A stretch of DNA of 61,949 nucleotides from an uncultured Collinsella sp. (GTDB lineage Bacteria; Actinomycetota; Coriobacteriia; Coriobacteriales; Coriobacteriaceae), in the NCBI GenBank assembly GCA_900544645.1, contig UQWG01000004.1, positions 1-61,949 on the forward strand, read 5' to 3'. Both the position numbers and the translations under genes were made by a program. Positions 1 through 6,195 of this stretch are shown piece after piece. The notes beneath the pieces are model-generated. The model ran no database searches, was not told the origin of the DNA, and saw nothing but the letters and a program-made list of their open reading frames with translations. Numbering within the stretch: the first letter of the stretch is position 1; each line of letters begins with the position of its first letter.

Positions 1-294
1 CTCAACCCGGCTACCCGTTGTCGGCACGGTGGGCCGTCACCCCGCCGTCTACCTGATGGGCCGCGGAGCCATCCCCTCCCGTCGGGGCTTTAGCCCGGGC
101 GCCATGCGGCGCCCGGGGGTATCCGGTATTACCCGTCCTTTCGGGCGGCTATCCCGGGGGAGGGGGCAGGTTCTCCACGTGTTACTCAGCCGTTCGCCAC
201 TCGCTTCTATCCGAAGATAGGTGCCGTTCGACTTGCATGTGTTAGGCGCGCCGCCAGCGTTCATCCTGAGCCAGGATCGAACTCTCCGTCCAAA
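1..294 (-). rRNA. rrs: 16S ribosomal RNA, 5' end only (partial)
   Basis: The reverse complement reads as the start of a bacterial 16S rRNA. The universal 27F-site block GAGTTCGATCCTGGCTCAG lies at 266-284, about ten bases inside the gene, followed by the usual GATGAACGCTGGCGGC stretch. Only about 294 nt are present; the rest lies beyond the left edge. A contig break inside 16S is typical of short-read assemblies with several rrn copies. The exact 5' end (about 291-295) is estimated from the conserved block, not from a processing site. Confidence 0.97.
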
Positions 295-769
295 ATATAT
301 GGGCTTCGAGCCCGTCCGGTCCTCACAACTATTAGCTGATCGGTTCCGTTCGATTCATATGGTTCTAGTATAGGAAAAGGAATTTCTCGGGGCCGCCTCT
401 CGGCGGCCTTGCGAAAAACAAATCCAAGTTAGACCATTTCAAATGGTTCGATGTCTGCCCGGATGCGACACTTGAAGTGTCCATCCTCGCAGTATCCGGT
501 TCTCAAGGTGCACGCTTTGCGGCTGATCCGGTCCGACCGGGCCGCGCGGCAAGGAGATATATTGCCAGACCGCGAAGCCCTGTGGGACGTCAATTCCACT
601 CTTCACAAGTCCTACACAATATATTGCTTCCTATATAAGTCATAGAAAGGCTGATGCAGAAATACTGCACGTATCAGATGATGACCCTTCGGTTAAGAGA
701 TATATAAAGATCGGTCACCTGTAAGTGTCTATCTACCCGCGCTTTTGCTATATAAACCAGCGCTTCAGA
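295..769 (-). promoter_or_regulatory. rRNA operon upstream/leader region (no gene)
   Basis: These 475 bases lie between rplT's terminator and the 16S gene, and I see no credible gene in them. They are more AT-rich than their surroundings (several TATATA tracts at 550-760), as expected for a strong rRNA promoter region. Short inverted repeats are visible: GGCCGCC/GGCGGCC at 391-408, CCATTT/AAATGG at 434-446 and GACACTT/AAGTGTC at 467-481. They could form the precursor-rRNA processing stalk. A TATACT hexamer sits near 367-372 on the minus strand, but I could not pair it with a convincing -35, so no single promoter is claimed. Confidence 0.4.
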
Positions 770-806
770 TAAAAAGAGGGAGCGCCGCGCATAACGCGAC
801 ACTCCC
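770..806 (-). terminator. Rho-independent terminator of infC-rpmI-rplT
   Basis: On the minus strand a stem of GGGAGTGTCGCG with CGCGGCGCTCCC (two G-U pairs), loop TTATG, is followed directly by TCTTTTTAT. It sits 21 bases after the rplT stop and separates the ribosomal-protein operon from the rRNA operon on the same strand. Confidence 0.85.
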
Positions 807-827
807 CTAGCGATTCAAGAGAATCTA

Positions 828-1187
828 TTAGGCCTCGAGAGCCTTCTTGGCAATGGCAGCCAGCTCGTTGAAGGACTCGATGTCCTCGTAAGCCATCTGA
901 GCCAGAACCTTGCGGTCGAGCTCGATGCCGGCAACCTTCAGGCCGTGCATGAACTGAGAGTAAGAGATGTCGTTCAGGCGAGCGGCAGCGTTGATGCGGG
1001 TGATCCAGAGAGAGCGGATCTCGCGCTTCTTGTTGCGGCGATCACGATACTGATACTGCAGGGAGTGCTGGACCTGCTCTTTAGCATGCTTGTAAGTACG
1101 CGAAGCGGCACCGTAGTAACCCTTCGCACGGTGCATAACGGTACGGCGCTTCTTCTTGGCGGCAACAGCGCGCTTAATACGTGCCAT
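828..1187 (-). CDS. rplT: 50S ribosomal protein L20
   Basis: This 119-residue, strongly basic protein has the standard length and sequence of bacterial L20. It begins MARIKRAVAAKKKRRTVM and contains the conserved AKGYYGAASRTYKHAKEQV block that contacts 23S rRNA. L20 is an early assembly protein of the large subunit and in other bacteria represses its own operon by binding the mRNA leader. It is last in infC-rpmI-rplT, 46 bases after rpmI. An AGGAG ribosome-binding site sits nine bases before the ATG, and a strong terminator follows the stop. Confidence 0.98.
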   Translation of the reverse strand: MARIKRAVAAKKKRRTVMHRAKGYYGAASRTYKHAKEQVQHSLQYQYRDRRNKKREIRSLWITRINAAARLNDISYSQFMHGLKVAGIELDRKVLAQMAYEDIESFNELAAIAKKALEA

Positions 1188-1233
1188 GTTCTATCAACTC
1201 CTAGACGGTAAAACGAAAAACGGGAACGCGAAC

Positions 1234-1425
1234 TTAGGCGAGACGCGACTTGATGACCTTGCGGTCGGCAGCGGCGATCTCGGTCTCCTGACGGAAGCCA
1301 CGCTTACGCTTGGTGGACTTCTTGCTCAGGATGTGGCTCTTGAAAGCCTTGGCGCGCATAAGCTTGCCGGTGCCAGTCTTGCGGAAACGCTTCTTGGTGC
1401 CGCTGTGGGACTTCATCTTAGGCAT
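1234..1425 (-). CDS. rpmI: 50S ribosomal protein L35
   Basis: This 63-residue basic protein begins MPKMKSHSGTKKRFRKTG, the diagnostic L35 N-terminus, and ends in the typical lysine/arginine-rich tail. It is a small structural protein of the large ribosomal subunit. It lies between infC (32 bases upstream) and rplT (46 bases downstream), the conserved bacterial order. The start is fixed by an AAGGAG site seven bases before the ATG. Confidence 0.98.
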   Translation of the reverse strand: MPKMKSHSGTKKRFRKTGTGKLMRAKAFKSHILSKKSTKRKRGFRQETEIAAADRKVIKSRLA

Positions 1426-1457
1426 GAAATACTCCTTAATCGGTTACAGAACACTAG

Positions 1458-2012
1458 TTACTTGGTATCGCTTGCCGCTTTATCCTCATCGAAGGCGCCC
1501 TTAATCGGGGCGAGCAGCATAAGCATGTTACGGCCTTCCATCTTAGGCTTGGACTCGACCGTAGCGTAAGGCTTGAGATCCTCGGCGAGACGCTCGAGAA
1601 CGTTAAGACCCTGCTCCGGGTGAGCCATCTCACGGCCGCGGAACATGATGGTGATCTTAACGCGTGCGCCCTTCTTGAGGAAACGCAGAACGTGGCCCTT
1701 CTTGGTCTCGTAGTCGCCAACGTCGATCTTGGGTCGGAACTTCATTTCCTTGACCTCGACCTTAGACTGGTTCTTACGAGCGGCCTTGGCCTTCATGGCC
1801 TGCTGGTACTTGAACTTACCGTAGTCCATGACCTTGCAGACCGGCGGCTCCGCGTTGGGAGCGATCTCGACCAGGTCGAGACCCTGATCGTCAGCGACGC
1901 GCTGGGCATCGCGGATGGCGAACAGGCCGAGCTGAGAGCCATCGACGCCAATCAAACGGCACGAAGATGCAGTGATCTCGTCGTTGATGCGGGTGTCATC
2001 AGACTTAGCTAT
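1458..2012 (-). CDS. infC: Translation initiation factor IF-3 (probable AUA start)
   Basis: IF-3 binds the 30S subunit, blocks premature 50S joining and checks start-codon fidelity. Both domains are present: the N-terminal part with RINDEI and NAEPPVCKVMDYGKF, a lysine-rich linker, and the C-terminal part with KMEGRNMLMLLAP. The first in-frame ATG (2027) has no ribosome-binding site: the sequence before it is a run of T. That ATG itself overlaps a strong GGAGG, and eight bases after GGAGG comes ATA GCT AAG, which gives an N-terminus matching other IF-3 proteins (M-A-K-S-D-D-T-R-I-N-D-E-I). I therefore place the start at the ATA (2012). Rare AUU/AUC/AUA starts are a hallmark of infC and underlie its autoregulation. 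The alternative is the ATG at 2027 (five more residues). Confidence 0.93.
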   Translation of the reverse strand: MAKSDDTRINDEITASSCRLIGVDGSQLGLFAIRDAQRVADDQGLDLVEIAPNAEPPVCKVMDYGKFKYQQAMKAKAARKNQSKVEVKEMKFRPKIDVGDYETKKGHVLRFLKKGARVKITIMFRGREMAHPEQGLNVLERLAEDLKPYATVESKPKMEGRNMLMLLAPIKGAFDEDKAASDTK

Positions 2013-2203
2013 TTTCCCTACCTCCATTCATAAAAAAATAACCCGGCGCTTCTCAGCAACCAGGTCGTACACATAGACTTCCTCGATTTGAGGAAGAGAA
2101 TCTAAGTTGTATGACCAGTCAGCTGCTCATTGGCGCCAAAAGGTGGGAACCCTCGGGTTCCTCTTTAGGGCATTGTGGGAACAACGCCTTGCGAATAATA
2201 ACA
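2013..2203 (-). promoter_or_regulatory. infC operon promoter and long structured leader
   Basis: A minus-strand extended -10 element TGTTATTAT (2195-2203) would give a leader of about 175 nt before infC. The leader holds two perfect hairpins: GGAACCC/GGGTTCC (2146-2161) and CTTCCTC/GAGGAAG (2078-2096). A T7 tract lies just upstream of the GGAGG. Long structured leaders are known for L20- and IF-3-controlled operons. The promoter lacks a recognisable -35, so it is tentative. Confidence 0.4.
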
Positions 2204-2229
2204 CGTACAGCGCGTTATCACATTACGTA

Positions 2230-2298
2230 CACGAAAAAGGGGGCCGCAGCCCCCTTGAACGCTCACTTGCATGTATGGTGCCCGAGGCGAGACTCGAA
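2230..2298 (-). repeat. Duplicated tRNA-Leu 3' tail plus terminator (orphan copy A)
   Basis: This 69-bp block matches 2414-2482 with a single mismatch (2249 versus 2433), 184 bp away in direct orientation. On the minus strand it contains the last part of the tRNA-Leu T-arm, the acceptor strand with CCA, an 18-base spacer and a GGGGG/CCCCC hairpin followed by TTTTT. It has no tRNA body, so it cannot make a tRNA. The 115 bp between the copies is very GC-rich and palindromic (AAACAGGCC/GGCCTGTTT at 2373-2393; CTTCGCGAAG near 2307). Confidence 0.9.
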
Positions 2299-2413
2299 GG
2301 GCCTTCGCTTCGCGAAGCCCCGGGCTTCGGGCGCGTGGCGCCCTCGCCGCGCTCCGCTCCAAACAGGCCACAGGCCTGTTTGCTTAACGCTTCGCGCGCT
2401 CACGCGAGTTCGG

Positions 2414-2440
2414 CACGAAAAAGGGGGCCGCAACCCCCTT
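2414..2440 (-). terminator. Rho-independent terminator of tRNA-Leu
   Basis: On the minus strand, GGGGG-TTGCGG-CCCCC is followed by TTTTTCG, 19 bases beyond the CCA end of tRNA-Leu. The same terminator is repeated at 2230-2256 in the orphan copy. Confidence 0.8.
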
Positions 2441-2459
2441 GAACGCTCACTTGCATGTA

Positions 2460-2546
2460 TGGTGCCCGAGGCGAGACTCGAACTCGCACGTTGTTACCAA
2501 CGGTGGATTTTGAGTCCACTGCGTCTGCCAATTCCGCCACTCGGGC
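2460..2546 (-). tRNA. tRNA-Leu, anticodon CAA
   Basis: A complete class II tRNA of 87 nt with encoded CCA. The acceptor GCCCGAG pairs with CTCGGGC. The anticodon stem GTGGA/TCCAC closes the loop CTCAAAA, giving anticodon CAA (reads UUG). A long variable arm (GTTGGTAACAAC) and a T-loop TTCGAGT are present. The long variable arm and G-rich D-loop fit tRNA-Leu. Its 3' 26 nt and terminator are duplicated at 2230-2298, which might reflect past integration at this tRNA. Confidence 0.97.
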
Positions 2547-2585
2547 ACGCAATGCGTGAGTTAGTTTATCACAGCTTTCTACCGA

Positions 2586-4019
2586 TTAGTCCGAAAATGG
2601 AACTTCGAGCATTTCCATGAGTTCGACCGTACGGAGCATCTCGCGCTGACGGCATCCACGACCTTCGACCGAAGCCTCACCCATCTGGTTATCGTAAGGG
2701 TCCTCGCGCATGCCGTCGAAAGAGGGCTCAAACTCTGCCTGGAATCGATCGTTGGCCACCATACGCCACGGATCGAGATTGCCAAAGTAGTGACGGCGGC
2801 GCCACTCCTCCCCCATCCTGCGAGCAGAAGATCCAAATGACACGTCGGCGTTGAGCCAACCGGTCTGCGGCGTATAGAACTCTGCCCAGTCGTGCGACCC
2901 CACCGAATCGGGCGCAACATACAGGCCGCTCTGCCAACGGGCAGGCACGCCCGCGATACGGCACATAGTGATAAACGTGAGCGCCATAACGCCGCAATCG
3001 CCGCGGAGCGAATGCGCACAGTCATCGGCAATAGATCCCAAAAGCAAGTACGGCGGTTGATAGCGATAGTCGACATACTGCGTCAGATAATCATAGATAG
3101 CACGGGCGCGATCGAGCGGATCCTCGAGTCCGCCAACAACACTGGCCGTCAGCTGCTGCAGGTACGGCGTAAATGCAATGTGCGGACGGTCCTCGGAAAT
3201 ATCCTCGGGCAGAGGCGCGTCCATACGCGGATGAGCCGGAAGTGTGCCACCGTAGACATCACAATAAGCAGCATCGATGTGATAACGATAGGTCACCGAG
3301 AATGAGCATTCACTCGAAGAAGACCACGAGGCGGTACGCGCCGAAGCGTTCGCGGGAGCAATGGCACCCTCCGGCGTCATGTCGAGAATCTCGACCCGAG
3401 ACTGCTGACGGCAGGCAGCCGCGACGGGAAGCCAAGCGCAAACGGTCTCCCCCTCCAGAGCGCCGGGGACAGACACGGACGCTTTAAGCGTAATGACGCG
3501 AGCCAATCCGTTTTGTGACTCCATCTCCTTGAGCATCTCGTCGCGCAGTGCTATTCCGTCCGTAGAATCGGGACGCATGCCGGGGACCTCTTTGGGATAT
3601 ACGCGAAGCGAATCGAGGAAGTTGTCGAGAACGAACAGCTCGCCGTCGATAAAGCGCCAGTCAATACGCTTACGGTCAATCAGATCGTCAAACTGCTCCT
3701 CGGTAAACTCAGGCCACTCCTCGCGAATCATCGCAATAGCTCGATCGCGCGACACCGAAAAATGAAGCGGCGTCTCAAGCATGCGATACCGCTCGGCACG
3801 AACGCAGGCAGCAAGCGAGGGATCGGGATTTTGGGCAAGTAGGCGGTCGCAAGCCTCAATAGCCTGCGAAAGATACCCCGCGTCCTTTAAGCGCAGGATC
3901 TCGGGTGGCAAGCCAACATCTAGAAAACGGAAGTCATCATTGCAAACATCAACAGAGCAACCAACCGGCCCCTCGTCAATAACCTTCCCATCCGAAGGCA
4001 GCACATTAATAACAGCCAT
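2586..4019 (-). CDS. Transglutaminase-like domain protein
   Basis: This 477-residue protein has a C-terminal transglutaminase-like (papain-fold) domain. The expected catalytic triad is visible: Cys342 in RGDCGVMA, His376 in SHDWAEF and Asp392 in NADVSFG. The aromatic pattern around the domain (DYLTQYVDYRYQ) also fits. The N-terminal 250 residues contain a short tetratricopeptide-like stretch (about 40-75) and otherwise match nothing I know. No signal peptide is evident from this start. I chose the ATG at 4019 because GGAG lies six bases before it; a GTG further upstream (4100) extends the frame but has no ribosome-binding site. In bacteria such proteins often act as peptidases or amidases rather than cross-linkers. 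Substrate unknown. Confidence 0.8.
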   Translation of the reverse strand: MAVINVLPSDGKVIDEGPVGCSVDVCNDDFRFLDVGLPPEILRLKDAGYLSQAIEACDRLLAQNPDPSLAACVRAERYRMLETPLHFSVSRDRAIAMIREEWPEFTEEQFDDLIDRKRIDWRFIDGELFVLDNFLDSLRVYPKEVPGMRPDSTDGIALRDEMLKEMESQNGLARVITLKASVSVPGALEGETVCAWLPVAAACRQQSRVEILDMTPEGAIAPANASARTASWSSSSECSFSVTYRYHIDAAYCDVYGGTLPAHPRMDAPLPEDISEDRPHIAFTPYLQQLTASVVGGLEDPLDRARAIYDYLTQYVDYRYQPPYLLLGSIADDCAHSLRGDCGVMALTFITMCRIAGVPARWQSGLYVAPDSVGSHDWAEFYTPQTGWLNADVSFGSSARRMGEEWRRRHYFGNLDPWRMVANDRFQAEFEPSFDGMREDPYDNQMGEASVEGRGCRQREMLRTVELMEMLEVPFSD

Positions 4020-4126
4020 ACCAAACTCCAAGTCATTAGAACTCTTGAAGCCCATTGTAGCGAGATAAAAAGAAAGCCCCAACAAGGGAGCCATCAACAC
4101 CGTCGAACGGTAGTCAAAAAAATGAA

Positions 4127-4308
4127 TTCAGCCCAGTAACCCTGTAGCGAGTTAACGAAGGAGGCCCCGTTCACCCGAAGCTTTTCCCATTGCGCGACTT
4201 CTGGCAAAACAAGGATCATTTATTCAGCCCAGTAACCCTGCGGCGTTAAACGAAGGAAGCCCCGTCCCCCGGAACTGTTTCCTTGGCGCGACTTCTGGCA
4301 AAACCAGG
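4127..4308. repeat. Two degenerate direct repeats of an intergenic element
   Basis: Copy 1 (4127-4214) and copy 2 (4223-4308) both open with TTCAGCCCAGTAACCCTG and both end with GCGCGACTTCTGGCAAAAC, 96 bp apart. They share AACGAAGGA(A/G)GCCCCGT in the middle. Copy 2 is part of a long hairpin (4255-4346); copy 1 lacks the second arm, so it looks like a truncated duplicate. The gap 4020-4366 contains nothing else I can identify. Confidence 0.75.
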
Positions 4309-4346
4309 TGAGCGCAAAGGAAACAGTGTAGGGAGACGGGGCTTCC
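4255..4346 (-). terminator. Long nested hairpin downstream of fba
   Basis: Outer arms GGAAGCCCCGTC (4255-4266) and GACGGGGCTTCC (4335-4346) enclose inner arms ACTGTTTCCTT and AAGGAAACAGT, so the whole 92 nt can fold as one imperfect hairpin. It starts 20 bases after the fba stop and probably ends that transcript, although no T tract follows the stem on the minus strand. Confidence 0.6.
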
Positions 4347-4366
4347 GGTGGGAAGTTTAGCGACGC

Positions 4367-5233
4367 TTACGCCTTGTTGACGGAGCCAAACTCCTCCATG
4401 AGCTCCTTGGTGCGGGCAACGATGTTGTCGCGACCAGGCTTGAGGAGCTTGCGGGGGTCGAAGCCCTTGCCCTGCTGATCCTTGCCAGCCTCGATGTACT
4501 CGCGGACGCCCTTGGCGAAGACGAGCTGCAGGTCGGTGTTGACGTTGATCTTGGAGATGCCCAGGGAAATGGCCTTCTTGATCTGATCCTCGGGGATGCC
4601 GGTACCACCGTGCAGAACGAGGGGCAGGTCACCGGTCTGAGCCTTGATCTCGCCCAGACGCTCGAAGGAAAGGCCAGCCCAGTCGGCGGGATACACGCCG
4701 TGGATGTTGCCGATGCCGCAGGCGAGGAAGTCGACGCCCAGGTCAGCGATCTGCTTGCACTCAGCAGGATCAGCGAGCTCGCCGCTGGAGGTCACGCCGT
4801 CCTCGGTGCCGCCAATGCCGCCGACCTCGGCCTCGATGGACATGCCCTTGGAATGGGCAAGCTCAACGAGCTCCTTGGTGCGGTCGAGGTTAAGCTGGAA
4901 GGTCTCCTCGTGAGAGCCGTCATACATGATGGACGTGAAGCCGGCCTCGATGCACTTGAAGCAGTCCTCGTAAGAACCGTGATCGAGGTGAAGGGCGACG
5001 GGAACGGTAACGCCCGTGGCCTCGACGGCAGCCTTGACCATGTCGGCGCAGACCTTGAAACCGCCCATCCACTTAGCGGCACCAGCGGTGCACTGAAGGA
5101 TCAGCGGAGACTTGGCCTCCTCTGCGGCCTGGAGAATAGCCAGGGTCCACTCGAGGTTGTTGGTGTTGAAGGCACCGAGACCATACTTGCCGGCCTCGGC
5201 CTTCTTGAGCATGTCTGCTGCGTTGACGAGCAT
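4367..5233 (-). CDS. fba: Class II fructose-bisphosphate aldolase
   Basis: This 288-residue cytoplasmic enzyme splits fructose-1,6-bisphosphate into dihydroxyacetone phosphate and glyceraldehyde-3-phosphate. Class II hallmarks are present: HLDHGSYEDC with Asp85 (catalytic) and His86 (zinc), YDGSH, EAEVGGIGG, His178 in NIHGVYP and His208 in LHGGTG. The length is that of the short bacterial class II type (FbaA/GatY group), so a tagatose-bisphosphate aldolase cannot be fully excluded. The ATG at 5233 has GGAGG eight bases upstream and gives the normal N-terminus (MLVNAADMLKKAEAGKYGLG). The gene is monocistronic: 194 bases separate it from the next gene upstream on the same strand. Confidence 0.95.
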   Translation of the reverse strand: MLVNAADMLKKAEAGKYGLGAFNTNNLEWTLAILQAAEEAKSPLILQCTAGAAKWMGGFKVCADMVKAAVEATGVTVPVALHLDHGSYEDCFKCIEAGFTSIMYDGSHEETFQLNLDRTKELVELAHSKGMSIEAEVGGIGGTEDGVTSSGELADPAECKQIADLGVDFLACGIGNIHGVYPADWAGLSFERLGEIKAQTGDLPLVLHGGTGIPEDQIKKAISLGISKINVNTDLQLVFAKGVREYIEAGKDQQGKGFDPRKLLKPGRDNIVARTKELMEEFGSVNKA

Positions 5234-5427
5234 AAAAGAAACCTCCTGTAAGGTTGCTCCGATAACGCCTGAGATTTTACCACGGCGCACCCGAGCATAA
5301 ACGTTCGTTTGTTCACGAATATCGTCCAAACAGACTTTTTTGACCGTTTGCCCTACGAAATTGACCCGTTGGGGAAAAATAGCTTGACGTTTGAACGCTT
5401 CTCGTGCTTCAGAAGCTGACTATAGAG

Positions 5428-6111
5428 CTACACCCGCATGAAAGGGTTCTGCATGAGCTCGCGTGCCATGGTGGTCGAATCGCCATGGCCGGTTAGGCAA
5501 ACGGTATCGGGCGGGAGAAGCCGGGCGAGCTTGGAGAGCGAGCGCAGAATCGCCGCCTCGTCTCCTCCGGAAAGATCGGTGCGGCCGTGGCTGCCCGGGA
5601 ATAGCGTGTCGCCCACAAAGGCAATGTTCCCCTGCTCGGTGGCAGCAAACAAGACGATCCCGCCCGGCGTATGCCCTGGTGTCTCGATCACCTGCAGGCA
5701 GATATCGCCCACCTCGATTGCATCGCCCTCGGCGAGCAGGCGCGTCGGCTCCCCGGGGTCGGGCGTCTCAATGCCCCACATAGTTCGCTGTTCCTCGATG
5801 TTCGCATGCGGCACCGCCACATCCTTAGCACACAGCTCATACTGGCAGCCCTCGCCAACGGTGGTTCGCACGCCGGCAACACCACCAACATGATCGGCAT
5901 GGCCATGAGTGCATACGGCGCCAAGCATGCGTACGCCAGGACGCTCGGCTCGAATATGCTCCACCAAGCGCCCGCCTTCCCATGCGGGGTCGATAATCAC
6001 GCACTCATTGTCCGAGATAACAGCATAGCTATTGGTCTGAATGGGACCGTTTACGAGCGTCTCGACCTCGACCGATCCCTTGGGAGTTAAATCCAAGGAC
6101 ACAGCACTCAT
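5428..6111 (-). CDS. MBL-fold metallo-hydrolase (glyoxalase II-like)
   Basis: This 227-residue protein is a metallo-beta-lactamase-fold hydrolase. The metal motif THGHADHVGG supplies His69, His71, Asp73 and His74; GHTPGGI and VGDTLFPGSHGRTDL follow in the order seen in hydroxyacylglutathione-hydrolase-like enzymes. These hydrolyse thioesters such as lactoylglutathione, but Actinomycetota usually lack glutathione, so the true substrate is open. An AGAGGAG site lies eight bases before the ATG. It follows the (p)ppGpp synthetase gene by 84 bases on the same strand, so co-transcription is possible. Confidence 0.85.
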   Translation of the reverse strand: MSAVSLDLTPKGSVEVETLVNGPIQTNSYAVISDNECVIIDPAWEGGRLVEHIRAERPGVRMLGAVCTHGHADHVGGVAGVRTTVGEGCQYELCAKDVAVPHANIEEQRTMWGIETPDPGEPTRLLAEGDAIEVGDICLQVIETPGHTPGGIVLFAATEQGNIAFVGDTLFPGSHGRTDLSGGDEAAILRSLSKLARLLPPDTVCLTGHGDSTTMARELMQNPFMRV

Positions 6112-6195
6112 GTCCCTCTCCTCTCTATAGAGCTCGAGGCATCAAACGATGCCTCGAGTGTAGCGAATATCAATAATGTGGCACGTTCGTCGCGA

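Noticed and set aside
451..645. Open frame upstream of 16S
   Set aside because: It has no ribosome-binding site or recognisable domain, and it lies antisense in an rRNA promoter/leader region.
2013..2027. ATG at 2025-2027 as the infC start
   Set aside because: It overlaps the GGAGG sequence and has only a T tract upstream; the ATA at 2012 has ideal spacing and gives the family N-terminus.
2230..2482. Prophage or integrative element at tRNA-Leu
   Set aside because: Only 115 bp lie between the repeats, with no integrase or other mobile gene nearby. Kept as a repeat finding, not called as an element.
5300..5320. LexA-like site upstream of fba (GTTCGTTTGTTC)
   Set aside because: The two half-sites are in direct, not inverted, orientation, so it does not fit the palindromic box.
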